This document shows positions 45,275 through 53,954 of a stretch of DNA of 64,000 nucleotides, in pieces (positions within the stretch are counted from its first letter, which is position 1; each line of letters opens with the position of its first letter). Source of the DNA: Methylomonas methanica MC09 (lineage in GTDB: Bacteria > Pseudomonadota > Gammaproteobacteria > Methylococcales > Methylomonadaceae); contig NC_015572.1 of NCBI RefSeq assembly GCF_000214665.1, positions 3,782,001-3,846,000 on the forward strand, given 5' to 3'. Below the pieces are notes generated by a model, which was not told the origin of the DNA, searched no databases, and saw only the letters and a program-made list of their open reading frames with translations. Position numbers and translations under genes: made by a program.

Positions 45275-45562
45275 GCAAGTGTCCCGAGCCCATTTGCTGA
45301 AAGTCACCGCCGTACCCTTGCTGGCCAGCGGTATCGCCTCAAAAACCAGTTGCAACTGCTGCATCCGACAAGCCGCGCCTTACCCCATAACCTTCAATCA
45401 GTGCCAGAAACGTATTCAAAACCTGCACTTTAATCCGTTTGTGGGATCGGCTGCGGTGGTGGCCGCTAGTGGCAATCCATAAATATCGTAACGCGTTACG
45501 AAACTCCGCCGGCAACGGTTATATTTTGATATATTTGGGCCGTTATTAATGGAGCGCAGACC

Positions 45563-45760
45563 ATGATTCAGATTCCCCAACCCACCGAAAACCTTTTGAT
45601 TACCGCCGCTCGCGTGGCTGGCCAATCGCCTTTGGTGTTCCTGGATGCGCTTTTGCAGGAATATCTTGAAGATCGCCAAGATATCGAACAAGCTGAAATT
45701 GCCTTGAAAGAAGAGGGAGGCGTTAGCCTTGAACAATTCAGGGCAGAGCATGGCGTATAG
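45563..45760 (+). CDS. RelB-like antitoxin
   Basis: A 65-residue acidic protein (MIQIPQPTENLLITAARVAG) with a hydrophobic N-terminal half and the DRQDIEQAEIALKEEG helical end that wraps a RelE partner. Its stop overlaps the toxin start (the TAG at 45758 lies inside the toxin's first codons), giving translational coupling. It is related to the antitoxin at 46350. Confidence 0.85.
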   Translation: MIQIPQPTENLLITAARVAGQSPLVFLDALLQEYLEDRQDIEQAEIALKEEGGVSLEQFRAEHGV

Positions 45761-46007
45761 CATTCAAATCAAGCCATCCGCACAGAAAGACCTGTTAAAA
45801 CTACCTCCGCAAAACCAGACCCGCCTTTTAGACGCCATACAAACCTTATCGGTCAACCCTAGGCCATCCGGCATTAAAAAGCTTCAAGAGCATGAACTTT
45901 ACCGTTTACGCGTCGGCGATTACCGCATTATCTACGCTATTCAAGACCAAGAACTTTTGATCCTTGTCGCCACTATTGGTCATAGGAAAGACGTTTACCG
46001 ACGCTAG
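45750..46007 (+). CDS. RelE-family toxin
   Basis: An 85-residue mRNA-interferase candidate. MAYSIQIKPSAQKDLLKLPP and LYRLRVGDYRIIYAIQDQEL ... IGHRKDVYRR are the standard RelE/ParE blocks, with the conserved basic and tyrosine residues. ATG at 45750 is inside the antitoxin's last codons; an earlier start at 45729 lies too deep in the antitoxin gene. It is about 60% like the toxin at 41227 by eye. Confidence 0.9.
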   Translation: MAYSIQIKPSAQKDLLKLPPQNQTRLLDAIQTLSVNPRPSGIKKLQEHELYRLRVGDYRIIYAIQDQELLILVATIGHRKDVYRR

Positions 46008-46143
46008 CCGTGTAGGTTGCCGACCAATATTGGTCGATACTGAGCCTTCAACCCTTTAAATATCCGTCGGTGTCAATGGTGGTTTTATAATTGGAATCTC
46101 TGGCCGGCTTTTTTCGACGTTTGCTGTTTTTATAGAGCGCAGC

Positions 46144-46192
46144 GAACGTAGCTTTTTGTCGCTCGAACTACGAGCAGCAAAAAGCTACGTTC
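46144..46192. repeat. Long hairpin between toxin-antitoxin modules
   Basis: A 22-base arm (46144-46165, GAACGTAGCTTTTTG...) pairs with 46171-46192 across AACTA, with two mismatches. Smaller palindromes follow (CAGGGT...ACCCTG near 46200-46216). The region 46008-46349 holds no gene. Confidence 0.65.
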
Positions 46193-46349
46193 TACGGGTT
46201 CAGGGTGGTTAACCCTGATGGGTGTGGGCAACGCCCACGGTTTTAAGGTAATGGTTGGTGTCTAGTCGAAGCCCGGCCAGCCAGCCAATCATCAATCAAA
46301 ATATCGAAGAAATGTTAAACTTCTAACCGAACTTATCGGAGTGCAAACC

Positions 46350-46562
46350 ATGATTGAATTACCTGCACCAATCGAAAACAGATTGATCCACGCCGCGCAA
46401 GACGCCGGCCAAAACCTCGAAGTCTTCCTAAATCGATTGCTGGACGAATACGCCGAAGACCAAGCCGACGCCAAACTTGCCGAATCAGCCTATAAAGAAT
46501 TCATCGAAAGCGGGGAATCTAGCATCTCGCTAGAGAAACTAATGGCGGACAATGGACTATAA
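46350..46562 (+). CDS. RelB-like antitoxin
   Basis: A 70-residue acidic protein (MIELPAPIENRLIHAAQDAG) related to the antitoxin at 45563 and coupled to the toxin that overlaps it by 11 bp. The NxxVFLNRLLDEYAEDQADA-type helix and the ISLEKLMADNG end are typical. A CGGAG ribosome site lies before ATG 46350. Confidence 0.85.
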   Translation: MIELPAPIENRLIHAAQDAGQNLEVFLNRLLDEYAEDQADAKLAESAYKEFIESGESSISLEKLMADNGL

Positions 46563-46815
46563 AATTGAATTTACCCCCAAAGCCGCTAAGCAATTCTCGA
46601 AACTCGACCAAGCAACCAAAAAACGAATTAAAGAGGTTCTACTTCGAATCGAAGCACTCGAAGACCCGAGAGCCGTAGGAAAAAATCTTCAAGGCGAACT
46701 AGCCGGTCTATGGCGATACCGTGCCGGAGACTACCGCATCTTGACCCGTATCATTGATGACAAGCTGATAATTCTAGTGGTTACCGTCGGCCATCGGCGG
46801 GAAATATACGATTAA
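46552..46815 (+). CDS. RelE-family toxin
   Basis: An 87-residue toxin: MDYKIEFTPKAAKQFSKLDQ at the start and LWRYRAGDYRILTRIIDDKL ... VGHRREIYD at the end, the RelE/ParE signature with its conserved basic residues. It overlaps the antitoxin stop by 11 bp. With 45563-46007 it forms two tandem TA pairs, a pattern often seen in genome islands. Confidence 0.9.
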   Translation: MDYKIEFTPKAAKQFSKLDQATKKRIKEVLLRIEALEDPRAVGKNLQGELAGLWRYRAGDYRILTRIIDDKLIILVVTVGHRREIYD

Positions 46816-46937
46816 AAACCTGTCCATAAAGTGTCCATTTTATAGTTCCTCACAGTTCTTCTACGGTTGGAAAATGAACCAGCCGTTTTTTTATCCAGTT
46901 GAATTACCAAAACTTTTCATTCTATTGTTCTTGGATG

Positions 46938-46965
46938 TTCGGCGTTAGGTAAAACATACTATAAT
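46938..46965 (+). promoter_or_regulatory. Possible sigma-70 promoter for xseB-ispA-dxs
   Basis: TATAAT at 46960-46965 lies 16 bp after TTCGGC, a weak -35. The -10 is a perfect match and is 40 bp upstream of the xseB ATG, so a promoter here is likely; the -35 is uncertain. Confidence 0.45.
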
Positions 46966-47004
46966 GCTCGGTCATTTTTTGAGCACTGTTTTGTACCTTA
47001 TATT

Positions 47005-47238
47005 ATGTCGAGAAGAAAAAGCGCATCGCAATTTGAGGAGGCCATGCAGGAACTGGAGCAACTGGTTGAGCAAATGGAACGTGGCGAACTCTCATTGGAA
47101 GAGTCCTTAAAATCCTTCGAACGCGGCATTAAGCTGACCCGCACCTGCCAGCAAGCCTTGCAGGAAGCGGAACAAAAAGTGCAGATATTATTAGAAAAAA
47201 ACGGCCAACAAAGCCTGGAGCCCTTTAACGATGAGTAA
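47005..47238 (+). CDS. xseB: Exodeoxyribonuclease VII small subunit
   Basis: A 77-residue subunit of the ExoVII nuclease, which trims single-stranded DNA; XseB proteins bind the large XseA subunit. The sequence [20 protein letters not shown] and [20 protein letters not shown] is the family's helical hairpin. It overlaps ispA by 8 bp. The order xseB-ispA-dxs is the standard one in gammaproteobacteria, which supports that this is the native dxs locus. xseA is not in the window. Confidence 0.95.
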   Translation: MSRRKSASQFEEAMQELEQLVEQMERGELSLEESLKSFERGIKLTRTCQQALQEAEQKVQILLEKNGQQSLEPFNDE

Positions 47239-48124
47239 ATTAAAAGCCTACCTGACTGCCTGCCAAAACCGTGTCGAACGCGCCTTGGATGCCCGTCTGC
47301 CCGGCGAAAACATCTTGCCGCAAACACTGCATCAAGCCATGCGCTATACGGTATTGGACGGCGGAAAACGCACCCGGCCGCTGCTGGTTTACGCCACTGG
47401 CCAGGCTTTGGGCTTGAACGAAGATGTGCTGGATGGTCCTGCCTGCGCGGTGGAATTTATTCACGTGTATTCGTTAATCCATGACGACTTGCCGGCGATG
47501 GACAACGACGATCTGCGCCGCGGCAAACCCACTTGCCATAAAGCGTTCGACGAAGCCACCGCCATTCTGGCCGGCGATGCCTTGCAGGCATTGGCCTTTG
47601 AAGTACTGGCCAACGATCCCAGCATTTTGGTCGACGCCGGCGCGCGTTTAAAAATGATCGGCAACTTAACCAAAGCCAGCGGCTCGCAAGGTATGGTCGG
47701 CGGTCAGGCAATCGATTTGGCCTCCGTGGGCACCCAACTGAATTTGCCGGAACTGGAAAACATGCATATTCATAAAACCGGCGCGTTGATTCGCGCCAGC
47801 GTCAACATGGCAGCGTTATCCAAACCCGACCTGGATCCAGCGGTTGCCAAAAATCTGGACCATTATGCTAAATGCATCGGCCTGTCATTCCAGGTAAAAG
47901 ACGATATTCTGGACGTGGAAAGCGACACGGCCACGCTCGGCAAAACCCAAGGCAAGGATGTCGACAACGACAAACCCACCTACCCTGCTTTACTGGGCAT
48001 GGCCGGCGCCAAGGAAAAAGCGCGGGAATTGCACGAACAAGCCGTTGCCAGTCTGGCCGGTTTCGGCAGCGAAGCCGACTTATTGCGTGAGCTGTCTTTG
48101 TACATTATCGAACGTACACATTAA
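47231..48124 (+). CDS. ispA: Farnesyl diphosphate synthase (polyprenyl synthetase)
   Basis: A 297-residue prenyltransferase that condenses isopentenyl diphosphate with DMAPP and geranyl diphosphate to make farnesyl diphosphate. The first aspartate-rich motif is DDLPAMDND (about 85-93), with [10 protein letters not shown] next; the second is DDILD (about 224-228). The residue block before the first motif ([13 protein letters not shown]) sets a C15 product, as in E. coli IspA. It is cotranscribed with xseB and dxs1. Farnesyl diphosphate is the substrate for the squalene synthase at 53955. Confidence 0.96.
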   Translation: MSKLKAYLTACQNRVERALDARLPGENILPQTLHQAMRYTVLDGGKRTRPLLVYATGQALGLNEDVLDGPACAVEFIHVYSLIHDDLPAMDNDDLRRGKPTCHKAFDEATAILAGDALQALAFEVLANDPSILVDAGARLKMIGNLTKASGSQGMVGGQAIDLASVGTQLNLPELENMHIHKTGALIRASVNMAALSKPDLDPAVAKNLDHYAKCIGLSFQVKDDILDVESDTATLGKTQGKDVDNDKPTYPALLGMAGAKEKARELHEQAVASLAGFGSEADLLRELSLYIIERTH

Positions 48125-48176
48125 TTTAGATTGCCAATTCGCGCATAGACCCCAGTTAGAAGGAAGCTTTATCAGC

Positions 48177-50039
48177 ATGACATTTTCAGGAAATTTTCCC
48201 TTACTCCACACTATCCACAGCCCCGCGGACATCCGCGCCCTGCCCAAAGACCAGCTGAAGCCGCTGGCGGATGAGGTACGGGAGTATTTAACGCATACCG
48301 TCAGTATCTCCGGCGGCCACTTTTCGGCCGGTTTGGGGACCGTGGAGCTGACCGTGGCGCTGCATTATGTGTTTAATACCCCGGAAGATCAGTTGGTGTG
48401 GGATGTGGGGCATCAGGCCTATCCGCATAAGATTCTGACCGGGCGTAAAGATCGCATGCAAACCATCCGCACCTTGGGCGGGGTCTCGGCCTTTCCATCA
48501 CGGGATGAGAGCGAATACGATGCCTTTGGCGTCGGCCATTCCAGCACCTCGATCAGCGCGGCCCTGGGCATGGCGATTGCGTCGCAGCTGCGCGGCGAGG
48601 ATAAGAAGATGGTGGCGATTATCGGCGACGGGTCGATTACCGGCGGCATGGCCTATGAGGCAATGAATCATGCCGGCGATGTGAATGCCAATTTGCTGGT
48701 AATTTTGAACGATAACGATATGTCGATCTCGCCACCGGTGGGGGCGATGAATAATTACCTGACCAAGGTGTTGTCGAGCAAGTTGTATTCGTCGGTACGG
48801 GAAGAGAGTAAAAAAGCCTTGGCCAGCATGCCTTCGGTCTGGGAGTTGGCGCGCAAGACTGAGGAGCACGTTAAAGGCATGATTGTGCCGGGCACCTTGT
48901 TCGAGGAGTTGGGCTTTAATTATTTCGGGCCGATCGACGGCCACGATGTGGCTATGCTGGTGTCGACCCTGGAGAAGCTGAAGGATATTTCCGGGCCGGT
49001 GTTTTTGCATGTGGTGACCAAGAAAGGCAAAGGCTATGCGCCGGCCGAGAAGGATCCCTTGGCCTATCACGGGGTGCCGGCTTTCGATCCCAGCAAGGAT
49101 TCTTTGCCCAAGTCGGCGCCGTCGCCGCATCCGACCTATACCGAGGTGTTCGGTAACTGGCTGTGCGATATGGCGGCCCAAGACGAACGTCTGCTGGGCA
49201 TTACCCCGGCCATGCGCGAGGGTTCGGGCCTGGTGAAGTTTTCCCAGCAGTTTCCGAAACGTTATTTCGATGTGGCGATTGCCGAGCAGCATGCCGTCAC
49301 CTTGGCGGCCGGTCAAGCTTGCCAGGGCGCCAAGCCGGTAGTGGCGATTTATTCGACCTTTTTGCAACGCGCTTACGATCAGTTGATTCACGATGTGGCC
49401 CTGCAGAAGCTGGATGTGTTGTTTGCCCTGGACCGGGCCGGTCTGGTGGGGCCGGATGGACCGACCCATGCCGGCAGTTACGATTTCAGTTATATGCGTT
49501 GTATTCCGAATATGCTGGTGATGGCGCCGGCCGACGAGAATGAGTGCCGGCAAATGTTGACCACCGGTTACCAGTACAACGGTCCGGCTTCGGTGCGTTA
49601 TCCGCGCGGCAAAGGTCCGGGCGCCAGCGTCGATTCCGACTTGACCGCACTGGCGATCGGCAAGGCCGAGATTCGTCACCAGGGTGGCCGCATCGCCATT
49701 CTGGCCTGGGGCAGTATGGTGACGCCGGCGGTGGAAGCCGGCAAGCAACTGGGCGCCACGGTGGTGAACATGCGCTTTGTGAAGCCGTTCGACGAGGCCT
49801 TGGTGTTGGAGATGGCCAAAAGCCACGACAGCTTCGTCACGGTGGAAGAAAATGTCATCGCCGGCGGAGCCGGCAGTGCCATCAACGAATTCCTGCAGGC
49901 GCAGCGGATTCTGATGCCGGCCCTGAACATCGGCCTGCCCGACCGCTTTGTGGAACAAGGCAGCCGCGAGGAATTGCTCAGCTTGTGCGGACTGGATACC
50001 AAGGGCATTTTAGCCAGTATTGAGGCGTTTTGCGCTTAA
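48177..50039 (+). CDS. dxs: 1-deoxy-D-xylulose-5-phosphate synthase, copy 1
   Basis: First enzyme of the MEP isoprenoid pathway: pyruvate and glyceraldehyde-3-phosphate to DXP, with thiamine diphosphate. The 620-residue protein has [13 protein letters not shown], the TPP motif [20 protein letters not shown] (about 148), [14 protein letters not shown] (catalytic Glu about 369) and the C-terminal transketolase domain. ATG at 48177 has AGAAGGA upstream, so the longer frame from 47958 is not the start. It follows ispA by 52 bp in the native xseB-ispA-dxs order. Bases 48234-49997 are identical to copy 2 at 61314-63077 as read. Confidence 0.96.
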   Translation: MTFSGNFPLLHTIHSPADIRALPKDQLKPLADEVREYLTHTVSISGGHFSAGLGTVELTVALHYVFNTPEDQLVWDVGHQAYPHKILTGRKDRMQTIRTLGGVSAFPSRDESEYDAFGVGHSSTSISAALGMAIASQLRGEDKKMVAIIGDGSITGGMAYEAMNHAGDVNANLLVILNDNDMSISPPVGAMNNYLTKVLSSKLYSSVREESKKALASMPSVWELARKTEEHVKGMIVPGTLFEELGFNYFGPIDGHDVAMLVSTLEKLKDISGPVFLHVVTKKGKGYAPAEKDPLAYHGVPAFDPSKDSLPKSAPSPHPTYTEVFGNWLCDMAAQDERLLGITPAMREGSGLVKFSQQFPKRYFDVAIAEQHAVTLAAGQACQGAKPVVAIYSTFLQRAYDQLIHDVALQKLDVLFALDRAGLVGPDGPTHAGSYDFSYMRCIPNMLVMAPADENECRQMLTTGYQYNGPASVRYPRGKGPGASVDSDLTALAIGKAEIRHQGGRIAILAWGSMVTPAVEAGKQLGATVVNMRFVKPFDEALVLEMAKSHDSFVTVEENVIAGGAGSAINEFLQAQRILMPALNIGLPDRFVEQGSREELLSLCGLDTKGILASIEAFCA

Positions 50040-50116
50040 ACGATTGCGCAGAATTAATACCCCGCGAGCCGGATAGCTTTTCTCAGAAGATCGCTTTAAT
50101 TTATACCGGAGCAATA

Positions 50117-50632
50117 ATGGAACGATTAAAAAACAAAATCCGCGACATTCCCGACTTCCCAAAGCCGGGCATCGTTTTTAAAGACATTACCCCATTAGTC
50201 AAAGACCCCGCCGCGTTGCGACTGGCCGTGCATCAGTTGCTGCACCCCTTTCTGGGTCGCGACATTACGGCGGTTGCGGGCATGGAGGCCAGAGGATTTA
50301 TTTTTGGCGCATTGGTAGCCTGGGAGCTGGGCGTCCCGTTTGTGCCGCTAAGAAAACCCGGCAAATTGCCTTACGACGTGCAAAGTGTCAGTTACGATTT
50401 GGAATATGGCTCGGCAGAGCTGGAAGTGCATATCGATGCCGTCGACAAAAACGACAAAGTGCTGTTGATCGACGATTTGTTAGCCACCGGCGGCACCGCC
50501 AAGGCTAGTTGCGAACTGATTGAAAAACTTGGCGCGACTGTCGTCGCATGCGCCTTTGTGGTTGAATTGGACTTTTTAGCTGGCAGAAAGCTTTTAAAGG
50601 ACTACGAGCTGCATACTCTAGTCCATTATTAA
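50117..50632 (+). CDS. apt: Adenine phosphoribosyltransferase
   Basis: A 171-residue purine salvage enzyme: adenine plus PRPP to AMP. The PRPP-binding motif is VLLIDDLLATGGTAKA near 115-130, and the opening IRDIPDFPKPGIVFKDITPL is the usual Apt signature. ATG at 50117, chosen over an upstream start, begins MERLKNKIRDIPDF. It follows dxs1 by 77 bp and ends before a hairpin terminator; it may be cotranscribed with dxs. Length is usual. Confidence 0.95.
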   Translation: MERLKNKIRDIPDFPKPGIVFKDITPLVKDPAALRLAVHQLLHPFLGRDITAVAGMEARGFIFGALVAWELGVPFVPLRKPGKLPYDVQSVSYDLEYGSAELEVHIDAVDKNDKVLLIDDLLATGGTAKASCELIEKLGATVVACAFVVELDFLAGRKLLKDYELHTLVHY

Positions 50633-50701
50633 GCAAGTTTAAGCCGGGAGAAATGAGTGTAGGGAAATTGCAATCATCCCTAAAACGCCTGTTAATTACC
50701 T

Positions 50702-50728
50702 AAAAAAAGACGCATCCGCGTCTTTTTT
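50702..50728. terminator. Hairpin terminator between convergent apt and mlaA
   Basis: AAAAAAAGACGC and GCGTCTTTTTT pair across ATCC, with A and T runs on both sides, so it can serve both convergent genes. Confidence 0.9.
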
Positions 50729-50742
50729 ATTTTACAACTGAA

Positions 50743-51744
50743 TTAACGCCGTCTATAGCGTCTTTTTCGGCTGATTCTGTCCATCTTTTCAGACGCTTGT
50801 TCGAACTCTATTAATGCATCGTCGAAGGACTTGGACATGCTGTCGAAGGCTTCAACGGTAGCGTTTTCAGCTGGCAATGATTCGGGGCTTTCCAGTGTAA
50901 GCTTACCCGCGCCCTCAATAGAGTCAGAGCTTGTTATTACTTTTTTTTTTGAGGTTCCCGCTACCTGCCCATCATTTTCCATTGCTTCGTCAATATCCAG
51001 ATCAAAACTATCGACATTGATTTTACCGTCGTTGATCAGGTTATTACGGTATTGCAGAAAGGATTCACGGGTAAACACATAGGGATCCAGGGCCGCTTCA
51101 TCGATAAAATTCAAGGCACCTTCCGCATTCGCCCGCTCGTTGATGCCTTCTATAATACCTGTACCTGGCACATAGGTGCCGGGGTTCGCCGCCTTATCAA
51201 AAATAATCCCGCCGCCGTCGCGCACGGTAGTCGGACCTAAAACCGGCAATACCAAATAAGGTCCTTGATCCACGCCCCAAACCGCCAGCGTCTGGCCGAA
51301 ATCTTCCACATTCTGCTGTAGGCCTAAATCAGTGGCCACATCGAACAAACCCAGCAAACCGATGGTGGAGTTGGTGGTAAAGCGGCCAAAATCAGAGGCG
51401 CTCTGCTCAAACTTACCCTGCAATAAGTCGTTCAAAACAACGTTGATGCCTTTCAGGTTGTTGAAGAAATTGGTGACTCCAGTCTGCATAAAATCCGGCG
51501 TAACGAATTTATAGCTATCGGCAACAGGCTTTAAAATATACTTATCCAATCCCATATTGAAGCCATACATGGAACGATTAAAGCCTTCGTACGGATCGGT
51601 GGGCGAAACAACCGGAGCCGACGCTCCCGAATCGACTGCCGCGGATTCGGTACTAGCACAACCCGCCATCGAAAGCGCCCCTGAAAAAAACAGCGCCCAA
51701 TAGAAAGATGCGTGGCTTTTACCTTGATAACTAAGGGTATACAT
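50743..51744 (-). CDS. MlaA/VacJ-like phospholipid-transport lipoprotein
   Basis: A 333-residue outer-membrane lipoprotein of the MlaA family, which takes phospholipids from the outer leaflet. A signal peptide ends at a lipobox (SMAGC); DPYEGFNRSMYGFNMGLDKY is the conserved MlaA opening, and FGQTLAVWGVDQGPYLVLPV with GPTTVRDGGG is its core. The C-terminus (about 220-333) is longer than usual and charged. ATG at 51744 was chosen because the signal peptide begins there. It follows hpnM on the same strand (22 bp), and hpnH precedes both, so hopanoid synthesis and lipid transport share one operon. Confidence 0.92.
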   Translation of the reverse strand: MYTLSYQGKSHASFYWALFFSGALSMAGCASTESAAVDSGASAPVVSPTDPYEGFNRSMYGFNMGLDKYILKPVADSYKFVTPDFMQTGVTNFFNNLKGINVVLNDLLQGKFEQSASDFGRFTTNSTIGLLGLFDVATDLGLQQNVEDFGQTLAVWGVDQGPYLVLPVLGPTTVRDGGGIIFDKAANPGTYVPGTGIIEGINERANAEGALNFIDEAALDPYVFTRESFLQYRNNLINDGKINVDSFDLDIDEAMENDGQVAGTSKKKVITSSDSIEGAGKLTLESPESLPAENATVEAFDSMSKSFDDALIEFEQASEKMDRISRKRRYRRR

Positions 51745-51766
51745 TAAATTCAAATTCCCGACAGAC

Positions 51767-52378
51767 TTATTGTTTAGCGTAACTTTCGATTTTTTCGTTG
51801 ATTTTGGCAATCAGCTTATCGAAGCCTTCACGATTTAAAACGCTGGTGTAATCCGAACGCTTTAAGGCCAGATCGCTGACACCGTCGGCTATTATATTAA
51901 TAATCTGCCAACTATCGTCTTTTTTCTTCATCATATAATCGAACTTGACGTCTTTCTCGCCCGGTATTTTCAAATTAGTGTGCACCACCACACCGCCTCG
52001 TCCGGTTTCCTCTTCGGAAACAAAGCTAAACGACTCGCCGGAAAACTCTTTGAAATTATGCGCATAAGCCGAGACACTGAGCTCAGTGAATACCGATTCC
52101 AGTTTCGCTTGTTGATCCGGCGTCAATTCTTCCCATTGCTTGCCCACTACAATCCGGGCAATTTTAGGCAAATCGTGACTCTTTTTTACAGCCGCATCCA
52201 ACTTATCAAAACGGCCTTTGAAGCCTAATTCCTTACCCTGCTTCATGACATCTATAAGCTGATCCTGGAATGCTTCCACAACTTGACGCGCCGTCAATTC
52301 CTCCGCCATTGCCACTGACGAAAGACAAAAAACCATCAAAAAACCAAAGCTGAAATAAATTTTTCTTAACATAGTCAT
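51767..52378 (-). CDS. hpnM: HpnM/MlaC-like periplasmic lipid carrier
   Basis: A 203-residue periplasmic protein of the MlaC/Ttg2D type, in which hpnM is the hopanoid-associated member. A signal peptide (1-25, ending SSVAMA) is followed by LTARQVVEAFQDQLIDVMKQ, and VGKQWEELTPDQQAKLESVF, the usual TtgD pattern, and DSWQIINIIADGVSDLALKR at the end. MlaC carries lipids between membranes; HpnM is thought to help hopanoid transport. It lies between hpnH and mlaA. Assignment as hpnM rather than plain mlaC rests on the neighbourhood. Confidence 0.88.
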   Translation of the reverse strand: MTMLRKIYFSFGFLMVFCLSSVAMAEELTARQVVEAFQDQLIDVMKQGKELGFKGRFDKLDAAVKKSHDLPKIARIVVGKQWEELTPDQQAKLESVFTELSVSAYAHNFKEFSGESFSFVSEEETGRGGVVVHTNLKIPGEKDVKFDYMMKKKDDSWQIINIIADGVSDLALKRSDYTSVLNREGFDKLIAKINEKIESYAKQ

Positions 52379-52422
52379 TATCTATACCGTGTAAAGGAAC
52401 AAAGGCCGTTCGGAATGAACAC

Positions 52423-53523
52423 TCAGGATTCGATTTTTACAGGAATATCGGCTATAGAGGGCTTAACACCTTCCGAAAACTGAGGAACGGGCTCAACCAC
52501 CATATCGCCCGATGTTTTAGGCCCGCGTATGCTGGCCCACAAAGCCTTCAAAGGATTGGCCAAGGTGTCTTCAACCGCGGTTGCTTCATAACCGCAATGC
52601 GCCATGCAATTTGCACATTTCGGATTTTTCACCGTGCCGTATTTTTCCCAAGGTGTGGTATCCAGCAGTTCTTGAAAAGAACCGGCATTCCCTTCATCCG
52701 CCAGCAAATAACAGGGCTTTTGCCAGCCGAAGACGTTACGGGTAGGGTTACCCCAAGGAGTACAGTTATAACTTTGATTTCCAGCCAGAAAATCCAGGTA
52801 CAGCGACGAATGATTTAATTTCCATTTGCGGTTTTTACCGATTTTGAAAATGCCGCGGAACAGATTTTTGACATCCGCCCCTTTGATAAATACGTCCTGC
52901 TTGGGAGCACGCTCATAGCTAAAGCCGGGGGCGATAGTGACGCCTTCAACTCCTAATTCCATCGCGTAATCCAGGAATTCCGCCACTTCTTCCGGCGTTT
53001 CGCCCTGAAACAAGGTGCAATTCACCGTCACCCTAAATCCTTTGCTCAACGCAAGCTTGATCGCTTCGACAGCAATATCGAATACACCTTCCTGACATAC
53101 GGAGGCATCGTGACGGTCTTTTGAACCATCGAGATGAACCGAAAAAGTCAGATAAGGCGACGGCGTATAATCATTGATGCGCTTACGTAACAACAATGCA
53201 TTGGTACACAGATAAACAAATTTTTTACGGGCAACGATGCCTTCGACAATCTGCGGCATTTCCTTATGGATCAGCGGCTCGCCGCCGGGAATCGAAACCA
53301 TGGGCGCGCCGCATTCATCCACCGCATCCAGACATTCCTGCACGGACAGACGCTTATCGAGAATATCGTCGGGATAATCGATCTTGCCGCACCCCGCGCA
53401 CGCCAAATTACATCTAAATAACGGCTCAAGCATCAAAACCAAAGGGTATTTCTTCGCACCTTTCAGTTTTTGCTTGATCAGATAACTACCTACAGCTAAT
53501 TGCTGACGTAAAGGAACACTCAC
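52423..53523 (-). CDS. hpnH: Hopanoid biosynthesis radical SAM enzyme HpnH
   Basis: A 366-residue radical-SAM enzyme that adds an adenosyl group to diploptene, giving adenosylhopane, the first step of side-chain extension. The CNLACAGC motif (Cys38, 42, 45) binds the [4Fe-4S] cluster. Other blocks are IPGGEPLIHKEMPQIVEG and VHLDGSKDRHD. Extra C-terminal cysteines (KNPKCANCMAHCGYEAT) may bind a second cluster. The GTG start at 53523 has a GGAGAG site. It is the first gene of the hpnH-hpnM-mlaA operon and is divergent from squalene synthase across a 430-bp AT-rich gap. Confidence 0.96.
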   Translation of the reverse strand: MSVPLRQQLAVGSYLIKQKLKGAKKYPLVLMLEPLFRCNLACAGCGKIDYPDDILDKRLSVQECLDAVDECGAPMVSIPGGEPLIHKEMPQIVEGIVARKKFVYLCTNALLLRKRINDYTPSPYLTFSVHLDGSKDRHDASVCQEGVFDIAVEAIKLALSKGFRVTVNCTLFQGETPEEVAEFLDYAMELGVEGVTIAPGFSYERAPKQDVFIKGADVKNLFRGIFKIGKNRKWKLNHSSLYLDFLAGNQSYNCTPWGNPTRNVFGWQKPCYLLADEGNAGSFQELLDTTPWEKYGTVKNPKCANCMAHCGYEATAVEDTLANPLKALWASIRGPKTSGDMVVEPVPQFSEGVKPSIADIPVKIES

Positions 53524-53954
53524 GACTTACTCTCCAAAACTCTAAACCACCCGACCAAAACCATTGTTACAAAAAAACAACAACAGAAAAGACCACAAAA
53601 TCAAACACTTCAGACCACAACTTATATTAAGGCAAGCACGGCAACACCCAAAAAGCAGAGTCGAACTGTTGCTAGAATACTACTTTTTTAAAAACCGCTC
53701 CAGTTTTAATAATAAAAAACAACAATTTCTTATTTAATACATTAGTATCTGTGTGTCAAATACTACACTCAAGCCCATCTACTTGCTCACTCGAAACAAC
53801 AGAAATACCCTTAATAAACAATAATAAGACCAACGTATCCGAATTCAATTATTAGCAAGAAAATCCAACATTTGCAGTAAAGCAACATCCCTTTGCAAAA
53901 CACCAACAAACAGTCTATCATTCACCTTACTATTTAGTTGGCTATCAAAAGCAT
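53524..53954. promoter_or_regulatory. AT-rich divergent promoter region, hpnH and squalene synthase
   Basis: About 430 bp without a gene, much more AT-rich than either neighbour, and the only space for promoters of both hopanoid transcripts. No clear -35/-10 pair or operator was picked out. Confidence 0.55.

Noticed and set aside
46144..46192. Integron attC site
   Set aside because: The hairpin lacks the R'/R'' core pairs and there is no integrase or cassette array.
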